Below are positions 31,154 to 38,451 of a stretch of DNA of 43,613 bases, piece after piece. The DNA is from a virus: the IMG/VR virus record IMGVR_UViG_3300047476_001728, positions 1-43,613 of that record. One strand, given 5' to 3'. The position numbers and the translations under genes were made by a program. Position 1 is the stretch's first letter, and each line of letters opens with the position of its first letter. A model generated the notes under the pieces. It was not told the origin of the DNA, made no database searches, and saw nothing but the letters and a program-made list of their open reading frames with translations.

Positions 31154-32944
31154 ATGACACACTTCACACCTAACTCGCGCCTCGCAACTCGCGCTGGCTC
31201 AACTCCGTCTGAATGGTTGGCGACTTGCGCCCAGATTGGTAAGGTCGCAAACGATTGGGCTGGTCGTAATGACTTGGCTGTCTACGCTGGTGAGGACGCT
31301 GGTATGGGGCAAGCGATTGCTTGTTTCATTGGCTCTACTGCCGAAATCGAAATCAACTTGGCTGGTGCTTTTGGGAAAGCAACTAAGCCAGAAATGGTTG
31401 GCGACTTCACACTTCGCGAAACTCAATACGATTGGGCAGAGCCAACTGGCGTGATTTATCACGAGGCTCTTCACGCGCGTTCGTCTGACAAGTGGGATTA
31501 CTCGCTCTTCGAAAGCGAACATCACAAGGGCAACCAAAATGTTCTTGACGCTTTCTGGTTGCTTGAGGAATCTCGCATTGAGCGCATTGGCGTTCTGACC
31601 TATCCAAAGAACAGGCTCTTCCTGCGTGCGTCTGCTCTTGGTCTTGCTCTTGGCGAGATTGACGAAGAGGCGTTGTCAAAGTTGAGCGAGGTTCGCGTGC
31701 TTGCTCAAATGTCTGGACTTGCTCTCGCGCGAGTGGACGCTGGCGTTCTTGGTCTGGCAGATGTTCAGAAGATTTATGAGCGCGCGCTTGAGGTTCTTGG
31801 TAGCGAGTTGTTTGAGAAGTTGCGTTCTGTTTGGGTGCGTTTCCACGCTCTTCCAAATGGCGCGACTGTCGCTGGTCTTGACTTGGCTCGCGAGTGGGTG
31901 GACTTGCTACGCGAGGCTGACCCAGAGGGCGAGAGTGGCGAGGGTGCTGGAATGGCTTTCGTTCTCGCAAGCAAAGGCGACTTGGAAGAGGACGCTGGCG
32001 AAACTGCGATTGCTGTTTCGATTGACTTGTCTGACCAACAGACTGACGAAGAGTGGGCAGAAGAGGCAAAGGGTCGCGCAAGCCAGAGCAAGAAGAAGAG
32101 CGAAGAGCGCAAGGTGGCAGAGGTGATTTTCGACAAGCGCGAAGAGGGTTCTACTGGAACGAAGTCGCGTTCATCACTTCGCGAAAAGCGTGCGCCAAAA
32201 TCTGGTGAGCGTGCGAGTGCTGTCAAGATTGCTGAAATGCTGGACAAGGCGAAGTATCGTGAGCGTTCAGTTCACACTCGCAAAACTCACGCGCCACTTG
32301 GCAAACTCAACACTCGCAACGCTGTTCAGAATAGTGCTATGAAGTCAATGGGGTTGCGTGGCGAACTCCCTGCTTGGAAGTCGAAGTCGCGCAAACACAC
32401 TGACGACCCAACGCTGACCATTGGCGTAATGGTGGACATTTCTGGTTCTATGGGTTCGGCTATGGACGCTATGGCGACAACTGCTTGGGTTCTTAGCGAG
32501 GCTGGTCGTAGGGTTCAGGCGAAAACCGCTATGGTCTACTTCGGTGAAGATGTGTTCGCGACACTCAAGGTTGGGCAGAAGTTGGAAGAAGTTTCGGTCT
32601 GGTCTGCGCCAGACGGAACGGAAGTTTTTGACAAGGGTTTCTCGGCTCTCAATGGCGCGCTTGGTCTGACCTATTCGGACGGCGTGCGTTTGTTGGTTGT
32701 TGTATCGGACGGAAACTACACTCCGAAAGAAACCGAAAACGCGAAACGGATTGTCAAGGAATGTGAACAGGCTGGCGTGGCTGTTCTGTTCATCACTCCA
32801 AAGGATTGCTACGGAACTGGCGCGCAAGACATCACGCGCGGAACTCACGCGGTTCACCTAAACGGAATGGCTGTCGAAAGTATCGCGCTGGAAATCGGCA
32901 AGTCCGCGTCTGACGCTCTCGCGAAAATCGGGGGTGGCGTGTAA
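31154..32944 (+). CDS. VWA-domain protein with HExxH metallopeptidase-like N-terminus
   Basis: The 596-residue protein is the partner of the MoxR-like ATPase. Residues about 95-160 contain GVIYHEALHARSS, a zinc HExxH motif, and FWLLEESRIERIG, which may give the third ligand. A highly charged linker (about 270-400) leads to a VWA domain: IGVMVDISGSMGSAM (the MIDAS DxSxS) near residue 425, then LLVVVSDGNYTPKETE. This domain order recalls the putative metallopeptidase plus VWA-like proteins (DUF2201 type) that pair with MoxR ATPases. The pair might process or remodel a target protein. No GATC or AGCT occurs in the part of the gene I read closely. Confidence 0.85.
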   Translation: MTHFTPNSRLATRAGSTPSEWLATCAQIGKVANDWAGRNDLAVYAGEDAGMGQAIACFIGSTAEIEINLAGAFGKATKPEMVGDFTLRETQYDWAEPTGVIYHEALHARSSDKWDYSLFESEHHKGNQNVLDAFWLLEESRIERIGVLTYPKNRLFLRASALGLALGEIDEEALSKLSEVRVLAQMSGLALARVDAGVLGLADVQKIYERALEVLGSELFEKLRSVWVRFHALPNGATVAGLDLAREWVDLLREADPEGESGEGAGMAFVLASKGDLEEDAGETAIAVSIDLSDQQTDEEWAEEAKGRASQSKKKSEERKVAEVIFDKREEGSTGTKSRSSLREKRAPKSGERASAVKIAEMLDKAKYRERSVHTRKTHAPLGKLNTRNAVQNSAMKSMGLRGELPAWKSKSRKHTDDPTLTIGVMVDISGSMGSAMDAMATTAWVLSEAGRRVQAKTAMVYFGEDVFATLKVGQKLEEVSVWSAPDGTEVFDKGFSALNGALGLTYSDGVRLLVVVSDGNYTPKETENAKRIVKECEQAGVAVLFITPKDCYGTGAQDITRGTHAVHLNGMAVESIALEIGKSASDALAKIGGGV

Positions 32945-33028
32945 GTCGGCGTGCCAAAGAAGTCCATTAGTGGATTGAGCAAACTCGTTTCCCCCTTTCC
33001 AATAATCGCTCTCCGCTAACGGATTAGG

Positions 33029-33065
33029 AATCCCTATCAGCCCCCACTGGTAGGGATTTCGTTTT
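33029..33065 (+). terminator. Rho-independent terminator
   Basis: AATCCCTATCAG pairs with CTGGTAGGGATT around CCCCCA and is followed by TTCGTTTT. It ends the VWA gene transcript. Confidence 0.88.
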
Positions 33066-33396
33066 GCCCGGACTAACGGTGGCGTGATGGCGTGCGCGAG
33101 AAAAGCTGCTGATTGATCACCCGGGTGGAACTACCCACGAAGACGGACGCGCTAGAGGATCTCGAATCGTACCCGGGAAAGATATCCGGTACCAGACTGC
33201 GCGGCCGTTGGTGATCGTTAGAAGTTCAGCAGCTTTAGATATCATGCCCGGGTGAAGCTTGGGCCGAGGATCGGGGGATCTCAGATCTTCAGTCGGATCG
33301 TCATACGCATGTAGGAGCTTTTGCTGATCGATCATAAGCTGCACCGGACCTGGCGAAAGCAGCTCTACGAAATGCCAAAACTTCGAACGAACCTAT

Positions 33397-33424
33397 TTGA
33401 AATGTCGCTGATGTATGCTACGAT
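33397..33424 (+). promoter_or_regulatory. Promoter for 33454
   Basis: TTGAAA at 33397 and TACGAT at 33419 are 16 bases apart. The leader has GAAGGGAAACGAA but no tight hairpin. Confidence 0.55.
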
Positions 33425-33453
33425 TTACTTGTTGCCAAAAGAAGGGAAACGAA

Positions 33454-33741
33454 ATGTGCGACAACTGTGGAAATAACATTCCAAACTTCGCTGAAATGGA
33501 GTTGGACGACAAAGACATTGCTGGCATTGCTCTTACTGCCATTGCTGTCTTCGTTGAGGATTACTGCCAAGATGGATACGCTGACCCAAGGATGTATCGC
33601 TTGCTGGAACTTGCGACTGAACTTGGAAAGAAGTTTGGTAGCGAGGGCTTGCTCACTTACTTGGAAACCACCAAGATTTACGCTGGTATGACCATTGACA
33701 CTTTGATTGAAGAACACAACCTAACTGGAGAGGAAAACTAG
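33454..33741 (+). CDS. Hypothetical protein, 95 aa
   Basis: The ATG at 33454 follows GAAGGGAAACGAA. The product begins MCDNCGNNIPNFAEMELD, with a possible CxxC metal site, and continues helical. It is the first gene of a two-gene unit with the Api92-like gene two bases downstream. Its function is unknown. Confidence 0.7.
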   Translation: MCDNCGNNIPNFAEMELDDKDIAGIALTAIAVFVEDYCQDGYADPRMYRLLELATELGKKFGSEGLLTYLETTKIYAGMTIDTLIEEHNLTGEEN

Positions 33742-33743
33742 AA

Positions 33744-34601
33744 ATGCCAAACTGGGTCTATAACACAATGAATGTTTCAGGTTCAAAGGAAACGATTGCT
33801 GAGTTCAAGGAACTGGCAGGGCGAAAAGCACCAACTGGATTCGACAGCCAAACTGGGTTGCTGACTTATGAAGATAAGGAGGAGGTCTTTTCATTCTGGA
33901 ACTTCATTGAGCCAGAGGATAAGGCACTCTACTTTGGGGCGAGCGACTACAAGCCAGAGGGCTACGATTCGTGGACTATGGAAGAGCGTATGGCTCACTC
34001 TATGAAGTTCTCGTCGAATGGCTGGTATGACTGGAACATTCGTGAGTGGGGAACTAAGTGGGACGCTTGTGATGTGGACTTGAATGACGACAGCGAAACC
34101 TCGCTGGGCTACTCGTTCAATACGGCGTGGAGTATTCCTGAGCCAGTCTTCAATGCGATTGTTCGGAAGTTCCCAACGCTGACCTTTGATTTCTGGAGTG
34201 AGGAAGAGCAGGGCTGGGGTGCGGAGTTCACTTCTTCGGACAGCGAAGAGGAGGGCGAGCGTTCCTTGATTATGACCAAGGAATGGGACATTCCCGACAG
34301 CCACCAAGACTATGTGGACAGGGACAGGGAAGAGTCGTGCAACTGCCAGAGCGACCCTGATGACGACGAGTATTGGTATGCGGATTGCCCTCGCCCCGAA
34401 AAGGAGTTTGAGGTAGTAGTTCGGCAAGTCATTCGGATTACGGCGAAGTCTGCTGAATCGGCGTGGGAGATTGCGAACGGCGTGCTGGAAAACTTCAACA
34501 ACGCCGAGCAACCGAACGGCGTGCGGATTAGTGAAGACAGCGTGGCGTGGGTTGAGGAAGACGGAGTGCGTGTCTATCCAACCTTGACCGAGGTTGCCTA
34601 A
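33744..34601 (+). CDS. DUF1281/Api92-like ferredoxin-fold protein
   Basis: The 285-residue protein starts MPNWVYNTMNVSGSKETI and has NGWYDWNIREWGTKWDAC then FNTAWSIPEPVFNAIVRKFP and GWGAEFT. This is the signature of DUF1281/Api92-like proteins, common on phages and plasmids, whose function is unknown. The C-terminal third adds an acidic Cys-containing part and a final alpha/beta piece. It ends at a strong terminator. Confidence 0.9.
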   Translation: MPNWVYNTMNVSGSKETIAEFKELAGRKAPTGFDSQTGLLTYEDKEEVFSFWNFIEPEDKALYFGASDYKPEGYDSWTMEERMAHSMKFSSNGWYDWNIREWGTKWDACDVDLNDDSETSLGYSFNTAWSIPEPVFNAIVRKFPTLTFDFWSEEEQGWGAEFTSSDSEEEGERSLIMTKEWDIPDSHQDYVDRDREESCNCQSDPDDDEYWYADCPRPEKEFEVVVRQVIRITAKSAESAWEIANGVLENFNNAEQPNGVRISEDSVAWVEEDGVRVYPTLTEVA

Positions 34602-34616
34602 CCAAAACGGACAGAG

Positions 34617-34650
34617 AACACCAGTGGCGAGAGAGCTGCTGGTGTTTTTT
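34617..34650 (+). terminator. Rho-independent terminator
   Basis: AACACCAGTGGC pairs with GCTGCTGGTGTT around GAGAGA, followed by TTTTTGTTT. The -35 box of the next promoter begins right after it. Confidence 0.9.
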
Positions 34651-34652
34651 GT

Positions 34653-34681
34653 TTGACGGATTGGCGTGCGTACACTACGCT
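34653..34681 (+). promoter_or_regulatory. Leaderless promoter of the ClgR-like regulator
   Basis: TTGACG at 34653, 17-base spacer, TACGCT at 34676, six bases, ATG at 34688. The transcript should begin at the start codon. Confidence 0.78.
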
Positions 34682-34687
34682 GATCGT

Positions 34688-34990
34688 ATGACTAGTGAAT
34701 TGCTATACCGCGAAGCCCTCGGACACGTTGCACGCGAGGAACGGATCGATCAAAAGCTAACCCTACGCCAGGTTTCTACTCGTGCGAACATGGCACTCGG
34801 ATACCTGAGCGAGCTGGAGCGTGGACAGAAAGAAGCTTCTTCCGAAGTTGTATCATCCTGGGCCGCAGCTCTTTCCCTGAGTGCCGGAGAAATGATTATT
34901 CGCGCTGGGATCTTGGTTGGTGGGTATCAGATCCCTGACACTGTCGAAGAGCTGCTGGTCGATCTAGGCCAAAAAACTTTCGCTAAATAG
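34688..34990 (+). CDS. XRE-family regulator, ClgR-like
   Basis: The 100-residue protein has REALGHVAREERIDQKLTLR, QVSTRANMALGYLSELERGQ and KEASSEVVSSWAAALSLS. The LR.VS..A..SLGYLSE.ERGQKE.SSE motif is the HTH of ClgR/PopR regulators, which control Clp protease genes in actinobacteria. I chose the ATG at 34688 because of the leaderless promoter. Unlike its neighbours, the gene is full of GATC and AGCT words, so it may have a different history. It may control the array's promoters or host proteolysis. Confidence 0.85.
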   Translation: MTSELLYREALGHVAREERIDQKLTLRQVSTRANMALGYLSELERGQKEASSEVVSSWAAALSLSAGEMIIRAGILVGGYQIPDTVEELLVDLGQKTFAK

Positions 34991-34991
34991 T

Positions 34992-35019
34992 TTGTATTTT
35001 CGCTGACTTAGTGTAAACT
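34992..35019 (+). promoter_or_regulatory. Promoter for 35068
   Basis: TTGTAT at 34992 and TAAACT at 35014 are 16 bases apart. The leader of about 42 bases contains GCC...GGGC, a loose pairing, then AGGGAAAGAGGGAG. Confidence 0.5.
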
Positions 35020-35067
35020 GGTGGCGTGCCTGAAAAAGAGTAGGGCGTAGGGAAAGAGGGAGTTCCA

Positions 35068-35541
35068 ATGGGACTAGATATGTATCTATCTGCTCGCAAG
35101 TACGTGAGTGGCTACGATTTCAACAAAGAGCCAGAGAAGCAGGCGTACGCTGAAGTTCTATCTGCTAGTGGCTTGACCAAGGCAGACTTGGAGTATGGCA
35201 ACCCAAGTGCCACAATCGAAATCAGCGTGGGTTACTGGCGCAAGGCGAACGCCATTCACAACTGGTTCGTTCAGAATGTTCAGGGTGGTCGTGATGAGTG
35301 CCAGAAGGCTTGGGTATCTCGTGAGCAACTGGCTGAACTTCTTGAGGCGTGCCAGACTGTATTGGCTGATGCCACCAAGGCTGATGAGTTGTTGCCACCA
35401 CAGAGTGGGTTCTTCTTCGGTGGAACTGACCTTGATGAGTGGTACTACGACAGCCTGAAGCAAACTGCTGAAATGCTGAACCACCTTTTGACTTCGGAAA
35501 GTCTGAAGGATTACGATTTCGAATACCAATCCAGTTGGTAG
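35068..35541 (+). CDS. Conserved phage protein (MGLDMYL family)
   Basis: The 157-residue protein begins MGLDMYLSARKYVSGYDF and has VGYWRKANAIHNWFVQNVQ, CQKAWVSREQLAEL and LLPPQSGFFFGGTDLDEWYY, ending FEYQSSW. I know this pattern from many phage and bacterial proteins annotated only as hypothetical. It is a single-gene unit with its own promoter and terminator. No catalytic role is known. Confidence 0.88.
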   Translation: MGLDMYLSARKYVSGYDFNKEPEKQAYAEVLSASGLTKADLEYGNPSATIEISVGYWRKANAIHNWFVQNVQGGRDECQKAWVSREQLAELLEACQTVLADATKADELLPPQSGFFFGGTDLDEWYYDSLKQTAEMLNHLLTSESLKDYDFEYQSSW

Positions 35542-35561
35542 TCGTTTCCCTAAAAAGCAAG

Positions 35562-35592
35562 AACCCTCGCCTTCGGGCGGGGGTTTCTTGTT
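35562..35592 (+). terminator. Rho-independent terminator
   Basis: CCCTCGCC pairs with GGCGGGGG closed by the stable TTCG loop, followed by TTTCTTGTTT. Confidence 0.93.
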
Positions 35593-35689
35593 TGGCATGG
35601 GCGCAGCTGAATTGGATCAACTAAGTTCTCGCAGAGTGATCGATCACCAGGCTGGGGGCTACCGTAGGAACTTCTCACGAATAAAAAGA

Positions 35690-35751
35690 TTCGTGGCAAG
35701 TTGAATGTCATCGCGAGTTATGCTACAATCCAAGAGTGGACAAAAGTTCAC
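35690..35751 (+). promoter_or_regulatory. Promoter with start-site hairpin (ssb unit)
   Basis: The box TTCGTGGCAAGTTG at 35690 ends in the TTG of the -35 hexamer TTGAAT (35701). TACAAT follows at 35724 after 17 bases. The hairpin GTGGAC-AAAA-GTTCAC (35736-35751) starts at the predicted first base. AACTTCTCACGAA just upstream (about 35669) forms an inverted partner of the box. Confidence 0.82.
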
Positions 35752-35775
35752 AGGGAAACTATCAAAGGGAAACTA

Positions 35776-36165
35776 ATGGAAACTGTATCTGTCACTGGCC
35801 TCGTTGCCACCACACCTCGCCACATCGTCACTGCCGAGGGTTTGCCGATTACTTCGTTCCGTCTTGCCAGTTCTTACCGCAAGTTTGACCGCGTGGAGAG
35901 CAAGTGGGTGGACGGTGAGACGAACTGGTTCACTGTCACCGCATTCAAGCAACTCGCTATCAATGTCTCTGGTTCTATCAACAAGGGCGACCGTATCACC
36001 GTCACTGGTACACTTCGCGTTCGCGACTGGGACAACGGAGAGCGTTCGGGAACTTCGGTTGAACTCGAAGCGTCATCAATGGGACACGATTTGACTTGGG
36101 GAACTTCGGTTTACACCCGCACCGTTTTGGTTCGTGAGGCTGAGCCTGAGGACGAACTCGTTTAG
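35776..36165 (+). CDS. ssb: Single-stranded DNA-binding protein
   Basis: The 129-residue protein has an OB fold typical of SSB: METVSVTGLVATTPRHIV, FRLASSYRKFDRVESKW, TNWFTVTAFKQLAINVSG and GDRITVTGTLRVRDWDNG. It ends with an acidic tip (EAEPEDELV), as SSB proteins do to bind partners. The start at 35776 follows AAAGGGAAACTA. It coats single-stranded DNA in phage replication. Confidence 0.93.
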   Translation: METVSVTGLVATTPRHIVTAEGLPITSFRLASSYRKFDRVESKWVDGETNWFTVTAFKQLAINVSGSINKGDRITVTGTLRVRDWDNGERSGTSVELEASSMGHDLTWGTSVYTRTVLVREAEPEDELV

Positions 36166-36298
36166 CCTCGAAGCCAAATCCAACCTGAGCAAGTTGTAAA
36201 ACTGCTCGCCAACCTTTTTCCAGGCGTTGGTCAATCCGCACTGGTGCCGGTGGCAAGCTGCAGGGATCAAAGCTCGAAAAAAAGTTTCTGGCGTGTCG

Positions 36299-36327
36299 TT
36301 GAAAATGTCAGTGGGTAGTGCTACATT
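36299..36327 (+). promoter_or_regulatory. Leaderless promoter of the HicA-like gene
   Basis: TTGAAA at 36299, 17-base spacer, TACATT at 36322, six bases, ATG at 36334. Confidence 0.75.
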
Positions 36328-36333
36328 TGAAGT

Positions 36334-36540
36334 ATGTCGAACAGAAAAGAATTCAAGCAGATAGTCAAGGTCGCCGAGTCTAAGGGCTGGGTCGTAACTC
36401 TAACTGGTGGTGGGCACTTGAAGTGGACTTCGCCAACTGGGCAAATAGTTTTCTCCGCGTCCACTCCGTCAGACGGGCGTGCCGTCAAAAACTTGGTGTC
36501 GGAACTTCGCCGACACGGAATCACAATCGAGAGGAAATAA
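36334..36540 (+). CDS. hicA: HicA-like mRNA interferase toxin
   Basis: The 68-residue protein matches HicA: FKQIVKVAESKGWVVTLTGG, GHLKWTSPTGQ and AVKNLVSELRRHGI. The GGGHLKW motif carries the likely catalytic His. HicA toxins cut mRNA independently of ribosomes. It is leaderless. The next gene overlaps by one base and is not an obvious HicB, so the antitoxin may be new, or the protein may be used against the host or other phages. Confidence 0.82.
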   Translation: MSNRKEFKQIVKVAESKGWVVTLTGGGHLKWTSPTGQIVFSASTPSDGRAVKNLVSELRRHGITIERK

Positions 36541-36743
36541 TGAGCAAGCAGGTGTTTTTTGTCATTGGCGTTGATTTAGATGACAAAGAGGTTTTTATCG
36601 CAGATGATACTTATTCAGCGCGGTTCAGTGAAGATGAGCAAGTTTGGGACACAGACGCAAACGAGTGGATTGAAGATGACGATAGGAAATACTATCTAGA
36701 TGCGTTAGACCTTTTGAACACGAAGCGTCTAGCAAAAGACTAG
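36540..36743 (+). CDS. Acidic small protein after HicA, possible antitoxin
   Basis: The ATG overlaps the HicA stop by one base (taATG). The 67-residue product is very acidic: VDLDDKEVFIADDTYSARF, VWDTDANEWIEDDDRKYY. Its N-terminal strand could mimic the short HicB start, but no HicB-type HTH or RHH domain follows. The translational coupling and opposite charge to HicA make it an antitoxin candidate. Confidence 0.68.
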   Translation: MSKQVFFVIGVDLDDKEVFIADDTYSARFSEDEQVWDTDANEWIEDDDRKYYLDALDLLNTKRLAKD

Positions 36744-36838
36744 GGGCGCGGCGCTCGCCAGATCGATCGCCAGGTTTGCCGGATCAGCAGCTGAAAAAAA
36801 AGTTTTTGGAAATGTCGTAAAATGTCCGAAGACTATGC

Positions 36839-36868
36839 TAAAGTTCTAGTAGTTGGAAAAGTTCCAAC
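36839..36868 (+). promoter_or_regulatory. -10 box and start-site hairpin (unit 36882)
   Basis: TAAAGT at 36839 (or TATGCT at 36834) is followed by the hairpin GTTGGAA-AAG-TTCCAAC (36852-36868) at the predicted start. The -35 box is weak. GAAAGGGAAACG precedes the ATG. Confidence 0.65.
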
Positions 36869-36881
36869 AGAAAGGGAAACG

Positions 36882-37091
36882 ATGACTAATCCAGTTATCA
36901 CCGAGGGACTTGAGTTCCTCGAGCGCACCAACGCAAAGTTGGATGCTGTTCAGCCTTTGGCTGAGACCGTTGCTACTCTTATGGAGGTGGCAAACACTCT
37001 CACCGAACTAAAGATGTTCGCAGAGGTGAACAAGGTTCTAGAGGTGTCTAACGCACTTCTGGAAATCGTGAACTCTCGCCTAAATGCGTAG
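36882..37091 (+). CDS. Small coiled-coil protein, 69 aa
   Basis: The start at 36882 follows GAAAGGGAAACG. The whole product is helical with heptad-like Leu/Val spacing (VQPLAETVATLMEVANTL, EVNKVLEVSNALLEIV). It probably forms a dimer or bundle. The function is unknown. It is a single-gene unit. Confidence 0.72.
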   Translation: MTNPVITEGLEFLERTNAKLDAVQPLAETVATLMEVANTLTELKMFAEVNKVLEVSNALLEIVNSRLNA

Positions 37092-37110
37092 GTAGAGTTT
37101 CGAGAGCGAA

Positions 37111-37141
37111 CGCTCACCCTTCAGGGTGGGCGTTTTCTTTT
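37111..37141 (+). terminator. Rho-independent terminator
   Basis: CGCTCACCC pairs with GGGTGGGCG around TTCA, followed by TTTTCTTTTT. Confidence 0.92.
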
Positions 37142-37223
37142 TGTCCGGCGAAAGAGCTGCAGCTTAGATTGATCACCAGGGCCGGAAGATCTCGAGGGAT
37201 CTCAGGCTGGTGAAAAGTTTTCC

Positions 37224-37284
37224 TTCGTTGGTTGTTGCTTTTTTTATCAGTTGATGGTATTTTTATTTTGTAGCAAGTTGCTAC
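37224..37284 (+). promoter_or_regulatory. Promoter with start-site hairpin (unit 37300)
   Basis: The box TTCGTTGGTTGTTG at 37224 ends in the -35 TTGCTT (37235); TATTTT at 37258 follows after 17 bases. The hairpin GTAGCA-AGT-TGCTAC (37270-37284) starts at the predicted first base. Confidence 0.8.
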
Positions 37285-37299
37285 GGAAAGTAGGGAAAA

Positions 37300-37530
37300 A
37301 TGAAGTTTTACATTCGCAGAGCAATCTTCGGAGCGTTAGCAATGCCAATGGTGTCTGGAGCCTATGTTTTTGTTTATCTAGGTCTGTTGCTCTTGGGGGC
37401 AGAGAGTTCACTCAAGATTGAAGAGATTTGGAACAATGGGATGTTGATTGGTTTGGTGAGTGCCGTAATGTTTACTTTCTCACCGCAGGTCAATGCTCTA
37501 CTGGAAAAGTTGACTGGCTCACCTGAGTAA
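37300..37530 (+). CDS. Two-helix membrane protein, 76 aa
   Basis: The product has two hydrophobic segments: AIFGALAMPMVSGAYVFVYL (about 8-27) and GMLIGLVSAVMFTFSP (about 47-62). The N-terminus MKFYIRR is basic, so the N-terminus should stay inside. The size would fit a small superinfection, holin or antiholin-type protein, but there is no direct sign of function. Confidence 0.7.
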   Translation: MKFYIRRAIFGALAMPMVSGAYVFVYLGLLLLGAESSLKIEEIWNNGMLIGLVSAVMFTFSPQVNALLEKLTGSPE

Positions 37531-37547
37531 CGCTGACTCAAAGTTAG

Positions 37548-37582
37548 CCCCGCAGCTCTCGCAGCTTGCGGGGTTTTCTTTT
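37548..37582 (+). terminator. Rho-independent terminator
   Basis: CCCCGCAG pairs with TTGCGGGG around CTCTCGCAGC, followed by TTTTCTTTTG. Confidence 0.9.
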
Positions 37583-37644
37583 GTCTGATCAATCAGAGCC
37601 AGGATCACCGGCGCTGAAACATCGAACGAAGTTTGGGCGTGTTG

Positions 37645-37695
37645 TTGCAAAGTTTGCTGGACTATGCAATAATCAGAGGGTAGTCAAAAGGCTAC
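37645..37695 (+). promoter_or_regulatory. Promoter with start-site hairpin (unit 37713)
   Basis: TTGCAA at 37645 and AATAAT at 37668 are 17 bases apart. The hairpin GTAGTC-AAAA-GGCTAC (37680-37695) starts at the predicted first base. CGAAAGGGAAACA precedes the ATG. Confidence 0.78.
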
Positions 37696-37712
37696 TAATC
37701 GAAAGGGAAACA

Positions 37713-38237
37713 ATGGGAACTCGAAACCTAACTGCAGTAATCAAGAATGGCGCACCTGTAATCGCGCAGTATGGCCAATGGGATGGCTATCCAGAGGGAC
37801 AGGGCACAACTGTCTATGAATTCGTCAAGCACGCGGGAGTGGCTCGTCTCGAGGCAAACTTGGACAAGGCTTACTGGGCTGACGAGGACGAACTCAAGGC
37901 CATCTACTCAAAGTATCAGAGTGAAGAAGGCTGGATGACTATGGAGCAAGGTCAAGCATTTGGCGAAGCCTATCCAAGTCTCTCTCGCGACACTTGTGCC
38001 GAAATCCTTAGCGTGGTTGCCAATGCAACAAAGCGCGTGCCTCTGGTAAACGAGATGGCATTTTTACAGGACACCTTGTTTTGTGAGTGGGCGTATGTCC
38101 TTGACCTCGACACTCGAACCCTCAAGGTCTACGCTGGGTCCGACGAACCTCAAGTGGAGTTTTCGTTGGATGACTTTCCAAGCACGAACGAAGAGTTTGT
38201 GAAGGGTTGCTACAACGCGAGTGAGTCTCGCGTCTAG
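37713..38237 (+). CDS. Conserved phage protein (MGTRNLTAV family)
   Basis: The start at 37713 follows CGAAAGGGAAACA. The 174-residue protein begins MGTRNLTAVIKNGAPVIAQY and GQWDGYPEGQGTTVYEFV, a pattern shared by many uncharacterised phage proteins. The C-terminus has FCEWAYVLDLDTRTLKVYAG and an acidic end. No catalytic role is known. Confidence 0.86.
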   Translation: MGTRNLTAVIKNGAPVIAQYGQWDGYPEGQGTTVYEFVKHAGVARLEANLDKAYWADEDELKAIYSKYQSEEGWMTMEQGQAFGEAYPSLSRDTCAEILSVVANATKRVPLVNEMAFLQDTLFCEWAYVLDLDTRTLKVYAGSDEPQVEFSLDDFPSTNEEFVKGCYNASESRV

Positions 38238-38253
38238 TCGCCATAAAAGATTG

Positions 38254-38281
38254 CCCCCGCAGAAATGTGGGGGTTTTCTTT
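38254..38281 (+). terminator. Rho-independent terminator
   Basis: CCCCCGC pairs with GTGGGGG around AGAAAT, followed by TTTTCTTTTG. Confidence 0.92.
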
Positions 38282-38370
38282 TGCCCGAGATCCTGGCGAT
38301 CACCGGTTGCAGCTGGCTGATCAGCTAAAAAATTCGTTATCATTTTGTGACAAAAAAGTGCCCTCTGGGC

Positions 38371-38430
38371 TTGACTTGCGAAACTTAGCAGACTAGGCTT
38401 GGTATTACAAGCGAACACAAGGTTGGCTTG
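38371..38430 (+). promoter_or_regulatory. Promoter with start-site hairpin (unit 38452)
   Basis: TTGACT at 38371 and TAGGCT at 38394 are 17 bases apart. CAAGC (38408) pairs with GCTTG (38426) and AAC with GTT inside, starting about two bases after the predicted first base. TAGGGAAAGGACGAAA precedes the ATG. Confidence 0.7.
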
Positions 38431-38451
38431 ATTTCTAGGGAAAGGACGAAA

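Larger units (their letters stand above)
32945..33453. other. Long spacer rich in palindromic words
   Basis: The gap of 509 bases begins with a terminator (33029-33065) and continues with many GATC, AGCT, CCCGGG, GATATC and GGTACC words. A leftward frame at 33117-33344 lacks a plausible ribosome site and product, so I do not call it. AACTTCGAACGAA lies at 33379 just before the next promoter. Confidence 0.6.

Noticed and set aside
31407-32247. Leftward frames of 157 and 224 residues
   Set aside because: They lie antisense to the VWA gene, whose domains are clear; they are Arg/Gln/Ser-rich shadows of a biased coding sequence.
33117-33344. A leftward frame of 75 residues in the long spacer
   Set aside because: No ribosome site, promoter or recognisable protein; it is made of the same palindromic spacer words and opposes the direction of all neighbours.
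33891-34511. A leftward 206-residue frame
   Set aside because: It is antisense to the Api92-like gene, which has a strong family match and flanking signals.
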